DNA of 32,348 nucleotides from Magnetococcales bacterium. GTDB taxonomy: Bacteria; Pseudomonadota; Magnetococcia; Magnetococcales; JADGBX01. A program made the position numbers and the translations under genes. The DNA lies in contig JADGBX010000016.1 in NCBI GenBank assembly GCA_015231265.1, positions 1 through 32,348 on the forward strand, read 5' to 3'. The notes beneath the pieces are model-generated. The model was not told the DNA's origin. It ran no database searches and saw only the letters and a list, made by a program, of their open reading frames with translations. Shown piece after piece: positions 15,103 to 23,006 of this stretch (within the stretch, counting starts at the first letter, position 1; each line of letters begins with the position of its first letter).

Positions 15103-15339
15103 ATGGCTCTCTTCGGCGTTACCAGTTACATGAAACAGCAGCTTGTCGCTTCCCCCGGTGGCCCGAAACGGGATACTCGGGACGGCTCCGCAAAAGCTAC
15201 CTTTCCACTGGTTCGGGAAAAGAGCACAGCCGCCCAATCCAGCGAGTCGCAGGAGACCGGCAACCGTTCCCGCTACGCCTATCGGGTGACACTCTCCCCC
15301 GCAGCCATTCAGAAAATGGGCAACGCCGCCATGGCCTGA
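15103..15339 (+). CDS. Small hypothetical protein under a sigma-54 promoter
   Basis: A 78-aa soluble protein of unknown function. AAAGGGG lies 6 bases before the ATG, and codon third positions are GC-rich like those of neighbouring genes. The middle (residues ~18-55) is polar and probably disordered; the end has a compact motif RYAYRVTLSPAAIQKMGNAA. There is no signal peptide and no cysteine. The stop codon TGA is the first part of a 9-bp hairpin. The larger opposite frame (14956-15492) has no better support and is treated as a shadow. Sigma-54 control suggests a regulated role (motility, nitrogen or stress), but nothing in the protein tells which. Confidence 0.7.
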   Translation: MALFGVTSYMKQQLVASPGGPKRDTRDGSAKATFPLVREKSTAAQSSESQETGNRSRYAYRVTLSPAAIQKMGNAAMA

Positions 15340-15556
15340 GGAGTCAAGGAAACACCGACTCCTCAACCTGTCATGATCCATGCCTCTGCGCGGTCGGAAT
15401 CCACGAATGATGGATTCTCGGAACAGTCCACCCGCGCTCTGGCTGATCACCAATCCTTTGCTGAACCCCTCCCCGGAAATCAACCCACGCACTCAGCGTG
15501 TCTGAATCCCGTCGTTTGCATCATCTCTATCGTCAATCGTGTCGGCATTCCGACAC
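15337..15556 (+). other. Cluster of four stem-loops after the 78-aa gene
   Basis: TGAGGAGTC/GACTCCTCA (15337-15345, 15357-15365; 9 bp), GAATCCA/TGGATTC (15397-15403, 15411-15417; 7 bp), CACGC/GCGTG (15486-15490, 15496-15500; 5 bp) and GTGTCGG/CCGACAC (15539-15545, 15550-15556; 7 bp, 4-base loop). None is followed by a T-run. This could be a structured 3' UTR or a non-coding RNA. No gene is seen from 15340 to 15776. Confidence 0.4.
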
Positions 15557-15642
15557 TCATCCCGCCGTATGCGCCAAAACACCGACGAATAATTCCATTA
15601 TAATTCAATTATGTAAAGATTATTTCATGCAACTTAACATAA

Positions 15643-15660
15643 TTGGCCCCACACATGCAT
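15643..15660 (+). promoter_or_regulatory. Candidate sigma-54 promoter for the 42-aa gene
   Basis: TTGGCCCCACACATGCAT: GG (15645-15646) and GC (15657-15658) are exactly 10 bases apart, with TTGGC at -24 and TGCA at -12. It matches eight of ten core positions (one base off in each half). The expected transcription start is near 15670, about 107 bases before the ATG at 15777. Confidence 0.5.
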
Positions 15661-15776
15661 CGAACACCAATCAACGACGCAATGACGTCGACACTCCCCA
15701 AGCGGAGTCACACATAACGACAGCACTTGGATGGGCATCCACACGCACGCCTATCACACCGAGGAAAGAGGAAATA

Positions 15777-15905
15777 ATGTCCACACACACAGTGAATGAC
15801 GTCTCTCTCGATCTCAACCCCTTCGTGGGATTGATGATGGTTGCTCTTACCCCTGCCCTGCTTATGATGGGTACCTTTCTTATTATTGCCAGCTACATTT
15901 GGTAG
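15777..15905 (+). CDS. 42-aa single-span membrane mini-protein
   Basis: The ATG at 15777 has AGAGGAAA just upstream, an excellent ribosome site. The protein has a polar start (MSTHTVNDVSLDLNP) and then one long hydrophobic, Met-rich helix (FVGLMMVALTPALLMMGTFLI) running nearly to the C-terminal Trp. It is probably a small inner-membrane protein, perhaps a regulatory or assembly subunit of a larger complex. The frame is open back to 15498 but without a ribosome site, so the short form is preferred. It lies between a sigma-54-like promoter and a strong hairpin, so it is probably a single-gene transcript. No family is recognised. Confidence 0.65.
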   Translation: MSTHTVNDVSLDLNPFVGLMMVALTPALLMMGTFLIIASYIW

Positions 15906-15978
15906 AAGGGCCGAAAACAACACCGGACCTCTACGTGATAGCGGTGTTGGATTCGATGATTGGAAAGCGCAGAAACAG

Positions 15979-16015
15979 CTCGGGGCACGCACCTCTACTT
16001 GGTACGTGCCCCGAG
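15979..16015. terminator. Strong hairpin terminator between convergent genes
   Basis: CTCGGGGCACG (15979-15989) pairs with CGTGCCCCGAG (16005-16015), 11 bp, extended by ACC/GGT after one C-A mismatch, with a short loop. It separates the 42-aa gene (plus) from the Sel1-repeat gene (minus). T-tracts on either side are short, so it is likely bidirectional but not textbook. Confidence 0.65.
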
Positions 16016-16098
16016 TGCGTTTGATTGAGAACTCTGTTGCAGAGCAGTGATGGTGTGCGTGTTGGATCGTCTCATCAACACATGAAAAAGGGACGCAA

Positions 16099-16680
16099 TC
16101 AGCGCGTGTTCACATCCCGAAGACGCGCCTGGGCCTGAACAGATCCATTGGCAGCAGCTTGTTGATACCACTGCATCGCTATCTTGGAACTCTGCTTGGC
16201 ACCACCTAGCCCCTTTTCGTAAAAAATACCGACATTGAACTGGGCATAGGGATCTCCCCCTTGTGCTGCTTTATGTAACCAGAAAAAAGCCTGCTTGAAA
16301 TCGGGAGAACCACCGAAAAATCCATCCGAAAAGAGAAGACCGAGCAGGGTTTGCGCTTTGGGAAGGTGGTTTTCAGCAGCGTCGCGGATGAGCGCCGCCG
16401 CTTTGGTCCGGTCAGGGGGAATACCGAGACCATTCATATGGATCAAGCCAAGATAGAACTGACCTAGAGGGTGCCCCTTTTCTGCTGAAAGCCGTATCCA
16501 ACGGAGCGCCTTCTGGTAGTCCAGAGGCACCCCTCTTCCCGTTAGATAGGCAAATCCTAACACCGCTTCCGAACGCCCGTTATAGGGATTTCCCATCTCG
16601 GCCTGTGCAGAAGAGGGCGTGCCGATGAGTACGGCAAGCAGCATGAATACTGCAACACGCATGATGGAACTGATCGGCAT
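16099..16680 (-). CDS. Secreted Sel1-repeat protein
   Basis: A 193-aa protein with an N-terminal signal peptide (MRVAVFMLLAVLIGTPSSAQA, cleavage near residue 27) and about four Sel1-like repeats of ~36 residues: YLTGRGVPLDYQKALRWIRLSAEKG, HMNGLGIPPDRTKAAALIRDAAEN, FSDGFFGGSPDFKQAFFWLHKAAQGG and YEKGLGGAKQSSKIAMQWYQQAAANG. Such alpha/alpha solenoids mediate protein-protein contacts, often in the periplasm. The ATG at 16680 follows a GAAGAAG-type site; the ATG six codons later is also possible. The gene lies 55 bases downstream of the diguanylate cyclase on the same strand and may be co-transcribed with it, which suggests a periplasmic partner for that sensor (inference). Confidence 0.85.
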   Translation of the reverse strand: MPISSIMRVAVFMLLAVLIGTPSSAQAEMGNPYNGRSEAVLGFAYLTGRGVPLDYQKALRWIRLSAEKGHPLGQFYLGLIHMNGLGIPPDRTKAAALIRDAAENHLPKAQTLLGLLFSDGFFGGSPDFKQAFFWLHKAAQGGDPYAQFNVGIFYEKGLGGAKQSSKIAMQWYQQAAANGSVQAQARLRDVNTR

Positions 16681-16735
16681 ACGTCTTCTTCACCCCGGTT
16701 TCTCTAAACAACCTCACTGCGAGGCAGCGTTGACA

Positions 16736-18946
16736 CTATCGCGACTGCGCCGCCATGACAACACGGTTTCTGCCCTGGGTTTTCGCCGTATAGAGGGCAT
16801 CGTCAGCCAGACGGACAAGATCTTCTTTATGTTCGATATCCGACCGTGGATAAGAGGTAACCCCCAGGCTGACGGTCACAGTGATCTCCTGCTCACCATC
16901 TTTAACTTGCGTTTCTGCCACCATGTGACGAATCCGCTCTGCCACATCCTGGCTATCCTTATTGGAAGCCCCAGGGAGAATCGCAAGAAACTCCTCCCCT
17001 CCGAACCGCACAAGAATATCACCATCACGCAAGGCACGGCGGGCTGTTTTTGCTACCTGGACCAGAACCCGGTCACCCACCATATGTCCATAAGTGTCAT
17101 TGACCGGCTTGAAGTGATCCACGTCAAGCATGATGATACCCAACGCACTGCCGGTACGCACGGCCCTGTTGAACTCCTCACTCAAGCGTGAGAAACCAAA
17201 ATGACGGTTGTAGACACCGGTCAGCGCATCCAGCGCAGCGATCTGTTGCAGATGATCATGGGCAAGAGCGTTCTTCAGCGCCAAACCGAAGTTCTGGCGG
17301 AAGACACTGAGCAACCACTCGATATCCTCAGGGAATGGTTCAGGAGCCGCCAGGACCAGAATACCCAGAGACGTGTCTTTAAAATCGATGGGAAGAACCA
17401 GCACTTCTCGTGGATGAAAATCGGCCAAAAGTGCCTCGACCTTTACATCCTCGGGATAGAGTACACGCTGTATCTGCCCTACCCTCTGTGCTCTGCGCAC
17501 ATGATCACTATCTGAGATGGACTCCACATCCCGAAGACCGTGCGAGGCCATCATCTCCAGTTCGCCTTCCCGCACAATATAGATGACACCGGCAACGGCG
17601 TTAGTATTCTCAAACAGCGTATCCAGTGCCAGCTTCGGCAAACGCGCCAGATCCAGCTTGCTGGAGAGCGCTCTTGAGAAGGCACCGATGGCATTCTCAA
17701 CCCGATTGGCCCGGCGCAAGGCATCCACCAGATCATTGTACGCGTCGGCAGCACGTCCAATGGCATCCGGTGTTTTGATATCGATGTGAAACGTCTTCTC
17801 TTCCTCTGCGGCTTCAACGGCATCCATCGAATTCTGGGAACCACCATCATCCAACCCACGCTGTTGAATCACCTTACCGATGCGACGCATGCGCGAGGCC
17901 ATCTTCTTGAGAGGGCGGGTAATCTGCCGTTTCAACCACCACGCCGCAACCAACCCCATTATAATACTGACCACCAAAGCCAACATCGTCACTTGCATAC
18001 TACGATGCAGTAGGGATTCCAACTCGGCATTATCCTTCAACATGCGTAAGCGCTGGTTATCTGAAAGCTCCTTGATATCTGCTTCCAGTTGCCGTGCCAA
18101 AGGGACAACCTCCCGAGAGAGTCGCCACGTGGCAAGGTTCCACTCATTACCACCACGGATCTCCATGACGCGCTGGATCATGATCTCCATGCTGCGGCGG
18201 TTCTCTTCAAGCATGGCAAAAACCGCCCGCTGCCGCTTGGTGAAGTCAGCCCGTTGCAGGGTTACAAAAGCACCACTGTTTCTTCCCCACTGCTTTTTGA
18301 ACAGATCAGGATAGTGCTCGTCACCGGTCAGCAGAAAGGCCCGCACATCGGCCAGGGAGAGATCGAACGAGCCACGAAAATCGGCCATGGTCTTGAGAAG
18401 CGCCTTGCTCCGTTTTACCTCCACCACATCCTGCGAGCCCAGTGCACGCCGCCCCTCCCAATGCATCAGGCGGGTCATGGCGTCATGGATCTTCTTGGCG
18501 AGAGGATCCACCGCCTCCTGCATCATTCTGGTTGCTGGAAGGTTGGCAACGGTATGCACCGTCTTTTCGATCTCATCTTCTTGGCTGCGCAGTGTGCGCA
18601 GTCGTGATGAGATCCCCACCAGGCGGTTACGAATGTAGAGATCGGAGATAGGTACGGGAATCTGTCCCAATTTCTCCATACTCGTCTCAATACGCGCCCA
18701 GGAGTCCGCCCGCTCTTCGAGAAAACGGTCCTCTCCCAGCAACATCCAGCCTCGCAATGCAGAGAGTGATGTCTGTATCGATTCCCGCAGATCAGAACTG
18801 GTCACCGCAAGAGGAACACGGGTCGTGTTGATATCCATCATCAAGTTGTCGGAGTGGTTCAGCATGATCACACTGAACACTCCCTGACCAACCATCAGAA
18901 AGATCATCAATAAAAAACCCAAAGCGACTTTCTTGCCGATTGACAT
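16736..18946 (-). CDS. Membrane diguanylate cyclase: helical periplasmic sensor, HAMP, GAF, GGDEF
   Basis: A 736-aa inner-membrane protein. TM1 is near residues 8-29, a helical periplasmic sensor spans ~30-315, and TM2 is ~318-337. A HAMP region (~338-415, with an acidic insert), a GAF-like domain (~425-560) and a GGDEF domain (~570-732) follow. The active site is GGEEF at 649-653, with DALTGVYNRHF and LDVDHFKPVND before it. The inhibitory I-site RxxD is present (R640-D643, five residues before GGEEF), so it should make c-di-GMP under product inhibition. The sensor holds two similar segments (RGWMLLGEDRF near 65 and RAFLLTGDEHY near 202), which suggests an internally duplicated four-helix bundle. 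AGGGGG precedes the ATG closely. Its product could feed the PilZ protein at 7155-8453. Confidence 0.92.
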   Translation of the reverse strand: MSIGKKVALGFLLMIFLMVGQGVFSVIMLNHSDNLMMDINTTRVPLAVTSSDLRESIQTSLSALRGWMLLGEDRFLEERADSWARIETSMEKLGQIPVPISDLYIRNRLVGISSRLRTLRSQEDEIEKTVHTVANLPATRMMQEAVDPLAKKIHDAMTRLMHWEGRRALGSQDVVEVKRSKALLKTMADFRGSFDLSLADVRAFLLTGDEHYPDLFKKQWGRNSGAFVTLQRADFTKRQRAVFAMLEENRRSMEIMIQRVMEIRGGNEWNLATWRLSREVVPLARQLEADIKELSDNQRLRMLKDNAELESLLHRSMQVTMLALVVSIIMGLVAAWWLKRQITRPLKKMASRMRRIGKVIQQRGLDDGGSQNSMDAVEAAEEEKTFHIDIKTPDAIGRAADAYNDLVDALRRANRVENAIGAFSRALSSKLDLARLPKLALDTLFENTNAVAGVIYIVREGELEMMASHGLRDVESISDSDHVRRAQRVGQIQRVLYPEDVKVEALLADFHPREVLVLPIDFKDTSLGILVLAAPEPFPEDIEWLLSVFRQNFGLALKNALAHDHLQQIAALDALTGVYNRHFGFSRLSEEFNRAVRTGSALGIIMLDVDHFKPVNDTYGHMVGDRVLVQVAKTARRALRDGDILVRFGGEEFLAILPGASNKDSQDVAERIRHMVAETQVKDGEQEITVTVSLGVTSYPRSDIEHKEDLVRLADDALYTAKTQGRNRVVMAAQSR

Positions 18947-19435
18947 GATGCCCCCTACCCTACCAAATCAAAGACTGGAGATCAGAAGAAGCTCCGGATT
19001 TCAGACAGAATAGAATCCGAACCGGTTATTGCGCTTCTCACTCCTTATGCATATGTGTTTGCGGACAACACATCATGTCCGAAATCGGACACTACCGAAT
19101 CCTTAGTGTTCTCCACATTACACGCTACAATAGTCCCGAGTATTATTATCAATCTCTCGACTCCGTTCTCCTTTGAGATCCGTGAGCCATGGTACACCCG
19201 CATATCTGCCAGTGGACGACGTCACATTCACTCCTCTCGCGACCGTTACGATTCATAGTCCTATGAATACCTTTGAACTTCAAGAATCTTATCAGCCCAT
19301 CAATCTTCTGGATCCTGCAACAGAACGACCAGGAATCACCTATTATTCAATGACAACATAGCGTTACAATAGCATCATGTTTTTTTGTTCTTTTGCTTTT
19401 TTTATTTGACCACCAAAATAGATGCGATACGAACC
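18947..19435. other. Divergent intergenic region with repeated promoter-like elements
   Basis: About 490 bases between the divergent cyclase and TPR-glycosyltransferase genes. The element CG(C/T)TACAATAG occurs twice on the plus strand (19123-19133 and 19362-19372); TACAAT could be a -10 box in both, but the -35 regions are poor. No convincing gene is present. Confidence 0.4.
19076..19091. promoter_or_regulatory. 16-bp palindrome, possible operator
   Basis: TGTCCGA-AA-TCGGACA is a perfect 7-2-7 dyad, with a further GCGGACA half-like copy just upstream (near 19061). It lies about 35 bases before the first TACAAT element. It could be a repressor or activator site; the regulator is unknown. Confidence 0.35.
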
Positions 19436-21358
19436 ATGACTCCACCGGACAACACAGTGCACAAATCTCCGGTTACACTGGAAGAGGCATACGCCCTCGC
19501 CGAACACTGCTACCAGGAAGGGGATACTCAACAGGCGGAAATAATCTTCCAGCAGATCCTGTCTGCTCTGCCTGATCACATTCCCACAGCCAATAATCTC
19601 GCCGTTCTCATGATTGGCCGAGGCGCATTTCGTGATGCTGAAACCTTATTGAGCGATTTTCTCTCACGCCATCCGGATTCCGTAGACCTGTGGAATCAAC
19701 TGGGCGTCGTCAGAATGGCGTTTTCCGACCACGTCGGTGCTGAAGAAGCCTATATGGAGGTGATACGGCGTGCGCCCGAAGAGGCAAAAGCCCATGACAG
19801 CCTGGGTCTTGCACGGATGGCGCGCTCCGATTGGCCAAATGCGGCAAAGGCGTTCAACAAAGCTGTAGAGCACGCACCGAACTCCGGACGATACTGGTCG
19901 AATCTCGGCCTGGCCCTCCACAAACTGCACCGTCTTGATGAAGCGCGCGCCGCTTTTCGCATGGCCCTGGAACGTGATGGCGGAGAACCAGAGATCCTGA
20001 ATCGAACAGCCAATCTCCTTCAGGAGATGGGCCAAACCAAAGAGGCTCTGGACCTCTACGAAACAGCCCAACACAAGGCTCCGGATCGTCTGGATTTTTC
20101 CATCAACCGCATCAATCTCCTCGTGGAGATGAACCAGATTGACGAGGCGGATGCCCTCCTCAACACTCTCGTAAGCAGGCACTCCGATCACCACGATATC
20201 TGCCATGCTCAGGGCCGATTGGCGCAACGCCGAGGAGATAGCAGCAGTGCGGTGCACCATTTTGGCAGAGCACACCAACTCAATCCGGACTCTCTCTCGA
20301 CGCGTAATGATCTGGGCGCAGCCCTGGTGGATTTGGGCCGATTTGACGACGCACTCAGCCACTACAACGCCGTTCTGGACCACAATCCAAAACATGCCAG
20401 CGCCCTTGCCAATCGCGCTGTTCTTCACCTGCTTCAAGGAGACTATCAGCAAGGGTGGGAGGACTACGAATGGCGCTGGCTGACAGAACCGTTCAAAAAG
20501 ATCCGTCGATCATTTCCCTACCCACTCTGGGATGGCAGCAATCCAGCCGGAAAAAAGATCCTTCTGATTACGGAACAAGGGGATGGTGACGCCATACAGT
20601 TTGTCAGGTACGCAACACAGCTTTTAAAGAGAAAGGCCAGAGTCACCGTCGAATGTGAACGCCAACTTCTCTCTCTCTTCCGGTCAATGGGGGCGGAGAT
20701 CTCATGGCTGGAGCGGAGCCGTCACATCCCTTCCGGATTCGACTATTATGCGCCGCTGATGTCACTTCCACGTCTGCTTTCGGATGAGATACCCCACTAT
20801 ACGGAAGACGGTGCACCGTATCTCGCACCATCACAGGAAACCATGACCAGATGGTCCCCCCGCATTGCCAGCACGACGCCGACAGTCGGTCTTGTCTGGG
20901 CAGGCAATCCCGAACACCGTAATGATCACAACCGCTCACTCACTCTCGAACAGCTTGAACCTCTCTTGGCTGTTCAAGACATCCGCCTGTTCTCTCTCCA
21001 GATGGGGAGTAAACCCGCAAAACCGGCACAACTTAAACGATATAACATGACAGATTTGACGGAAGATATTGCATCATACGAGGATAGTGCCGCGATACTC
21101 AGGCAGTTGGATCTTCTGATCTGCGTCGATACATCCATTGCCCATCTTGCAGGAGCTGTAGGGGCTCAGGCCTGGATTCTTCTTCCTTCACCACCCGACT
21201 GGCGCTGGGGCCTGGAAGGAGACAGGACTCCGTGGTACCCCTCTCTCACACTCTTCCGCAGGCCACTTGGTGACACATGGGACTCTGTTATCAACGCAAT
21301 GGTGAAAAGAATCACAGATCGTAATTTTGATACGCCCTTAATCGGACGGTACTCTTGA
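19436..21358 (+). CDS. TPR protein with C-terminal glycosyltransferase-like (GT9/GT41-type) domain
   Basis: A 640-aa protein. Residues ~13-370 hold about ten tetratricopeptide repeats (for example YWSNLGLALHKLHRLDEARAAF and STRNDLGAALVDLGRFDDALSHY). Residues ~380-625 form a GT-B-like domain with GKKILLITEQGDGDAIQF, VGLVWAGNPEH, RSLTLEQLEPLL and ICVDTSIAHLAGAVG, as in many proteins annotated TPR-containing glycosyltransferase. Such proteins often sit near flagellar or surface-glycan loci and may glycosylate proteins; the acceptor here is unknown. The ATG at 19436 is chosen because the domain begins soon after, but no clear Shine-Dalgarno is seen; the upstream TTG at 19385 lies in a T-rich stretch. 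A hairpin follows, but its T-run faces the other strand. Confidence 0.85.
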   Translation: MTPPDNTVHKSPVTLEEAYALAEHCYQEGDTQQAEIIFQQILSALPDHIPTANNLAVLMIGRGAFRDAETLLSDFLSRHPDSVDLWNQLGVVRMAFSDHVGAEEAYMEVIRRAPEEAKAHDSLGLARMARSDWPNAAKAFNKAVEHAPNSGRYWSNLGLALHKLHRLDEARAAFRMALERDGGEPEILNRTANLLQEMGQTKEALDLYETAQHKAPDRLDFSINRINLLVEMNQIDEADALLNTLVSRHSDHHDICHAQGRLAQRRGDSSSAVHHFGRAHQLNPDSLSTRNDLGAALVDLGRFDDALSHYNAVLDHNPKHASALANRAVLHLLQGDYQQGWEDYEWRWLTEPFKKIRRSFPYPLWDGSNPAGKKILLITEQGDGDAIQFVRYATQLLKRKARVTVECERQLLSLFRSMGAEISWLERSRHIPSGFDYYAPLMSLPRLLSDEIPHYTEDGAPYLAPSQETMTRWSPRIASTTPTVGLVWAGNPEHRNDHNRSLTLEQLEPLLAVQDIRLFSLQMGSKPAKPAQLKRYNMTDLTEDIASYEDSAAILRQLDLLICVDTSIAHLAGAVGAQAWILLPSPPDWRWGLEGDRTPWYPSLTLFRRPLGDTWDSVINAMVKRITDRNFDTPLIGRYS

Positions 21359-21380
21359 GAACCCAGACCAATCTATTCCC

Positions 21381-21424
21381 AAAATAAAAAAGGCCGTAAT
21401 ACGCTGATATTTCGTATTACGGCC
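21381..21424 (-). terminator. Intrinsic terminator oriented to the minus strand
   Basis: Perfect 12-bp stem GGCCGTAATACG (21392-21403) and CGTATTACGGCC (21413-21424), 9-base loop. The A-rich stretch 21381-21391 becomes a U-run on the minus strand, while the plus-strand side continues CTAACC with no T-run. It may still help stop the TPR-glycosyltransferase mRNA, but its polarity points to a leftward transcript. Confidence 0.7.
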
Positions 21425-22040
21425 CTAACCGGAACACCGTTTCTTCCAGACAAAATAGTAAGGATGTTGGTGACGGCATCTGAAATGCGCTCTATTTAAT
21501 CGACGGCTATTAGACTAACCCACTTACTCTTACAGGAGCCTTACAAGTTCCCCTTTTTTTTAATTTTTTTGAAGTTTTTATTTTTTTCAAACAAAAACAA
21601 CATGATAAACGTGCAACACACACACGATTGCGGCACAAACAATTCTCATTTGCGAACATTTCAGATAAATTCAATCGAATTTCCCTACGTGATGCACAAT
21701 TGATAGTTATAAATAGCATTTTATTCAGTCACCCAACACTTAACCGCTTTCGTGTCAACGCAGACAGCCATCGATGAGTACTCTTTTCGAACTGCGCCTT
21801 TTTTCTGGAACAATCAAGCCAGGGATTGACTCTACATCGTCATGATAGCTGTGATACGGTACAGGGTGCAGGCACACCCGTTCCATATAAGTGTTTTTTT
21901 CAATCAAACACATGAAATTATTCGTTTAATCAATTATTATTGCCGATTTTTCTTCGACTCTTCGAACCAGCAAGCAGCTTCCAAGAACCGGCAACATCAA
22001 CAAGAACACTCAAGACCGACCCCTGAACTCGATCCAATGG
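21425..22040. other. Long AT-rich gap
   Basis: About 615 bases, with homopolymer T-rich stretches at 21550-21590. A 69-codon minus-strand frame (21510-21719) is Cys/Lys/Arg-rich through AT-bias and lacks a ribosome site. A perfect TTGACA hexamer reads on the minus strand at 21758-21753 but without a -10 box at the right distance. It may hold a minus-strand small RNA that ends at the terminator at 21381-21424, and the promoter of the gene at 22041. Confidence 0.35.
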
Positions 22041-22871
22041 ATGCGTACCACCATGCCACTCTTCTCTGCAACCGCTTCCTTCTCATCTCGTACAGGACCC
22101 CTACCCTCACTCATTCCCGTTGTGGTTGCAGCATCGCTCCTCCTCTTCATGACTCCAAGTCATGTCCAGGCCAGTTCGGCAGAACGACTTCTCTCTTCCA
22201 TCATGCAGGTTTGCATCACGTTAAAACGGGATCTGCGCTCCCTTGGCAAGGAGCTTGACAGCCTCGACAAGACACTCGTGACTTTGGAAGAATCTCGCTC
22301 AACACGTTTTCACGAAATCAAACAGGAACGGGATCATCTAGCTCTAATGTCACGGCAACTCTTCCTGCAACGTCACGCAACAGGAGACGCCCAAGACAAG
22401 CCAGCACACAACTCTGACAAGAACACGCAGAAACGTTCCTCCAAACAACCACCCCAGCCGCTCTACGCTACCCACCCTGCGTGGGGTTGGGCACCACCCG
22501 CGGTTTGGGGTGGTCCACCGGCTCCCCCTGGAGGCTCTGCTTGGCAGGCACACACCCCTTACCACACAGCGGCTCATCCTGGAATCAGAGCAACGAACCG
22601 GCAGGTTCAACACCCGCCCGCGGCCACTCAGAGAAAAGAACAGACTCCTAATCATGATTATCAAACACTCTTTAATGCGTTGACTGAACGAAAAAAGGCG
22701 TTTGATACAACGTGGGATGAGTATCTTGTCTTTAAAAGGGAAAACACTGATGCGCGCTCAAGAGTGCGGCTTGAACGCACTCAAAAAACGTCGCTTTTCG
22801 AAGAGAACAAACGACGCTATGATGCCATCTGTTCCCGTATGTCCCGTAAAGCGGCGTCACCCTTCCGATGA
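22041..22871 (+). CDS. Secreted two-cysteine coiled-coil protein with Pro/Trp/Gly-rich insert (paralogue 1)
   Basis: A 276-aa protein, family not recognised. A signal peptide covers residues ~20-44 (LPSLIPVVVAASLLLF..., cleavage after HVQA). The mature protein has only two cysteines, C58 (14 residues after the predicted cleavage) and C264 (near the end). Residues 60-112 and 205-262 are charged helices, probably coiled coil. Between them lies a low-complexity insert with PAWGWAPPAVWGGPPAPPGG (about 147-166). The two Cys could tie the helical ends together in the periplasm. It shares this plan with the next gene (23007-23627). The start is uncertain: ATGs at 22041 and 22053 both lack a good ribosome site. 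Confidence 0.7.
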   Translation: MRTTMPLFSATASFSSRTGPLPSLIPVVVAASLLLFMTPSHVQASSAERLLSSIMQVCITLKRDLRSLGKELDSLDKTLVTLEESRSTRFHEIKQERDHLALMSRQLFLQRHATGDAQDKPAHNSDKNTQKRSSKQPPQPLYATHPAWGWAPPAVWGGPPAPPGGSAWQAHTPYHTAAHPGIRATNRQVQHPPAATQRKEQTPNHDYQTLFNALTERKKAFDTTWDEYLVFKRENTDARSRVRLERTQKTSLFEENKRRYDAICSRMSRKAASPFR

Positions 22872-23006
22872 TAGTGGATAGGATACGGCTTTTCCCCAGC
22901 GCTGTTACCGGCTGTTCCGAACGGAATTACTCTATTGGAATCAATAGCTCACGTATTGCGTCTTTTTATGAACAATAACAATCAACAGGGAATCAAGGCG
23001 GATGAC

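Noticed and set aside
14956-15492. 178-codon minus-strand frame with a hydrophobic end
   Set aside because: It is opposite the 78-aa gene, which has a sigma-54 promoter, a strong ribosome site and normal codon use; the hydrophobic end comes from AT-rich non-coding sequence.
21510-21719. 69-codon minus-strand Cys/Lys-rich frame
   Set aside because: Composition follows from AT-rich DNA and no ribosome site is seen, although a non-coding minus transcript remains possible.
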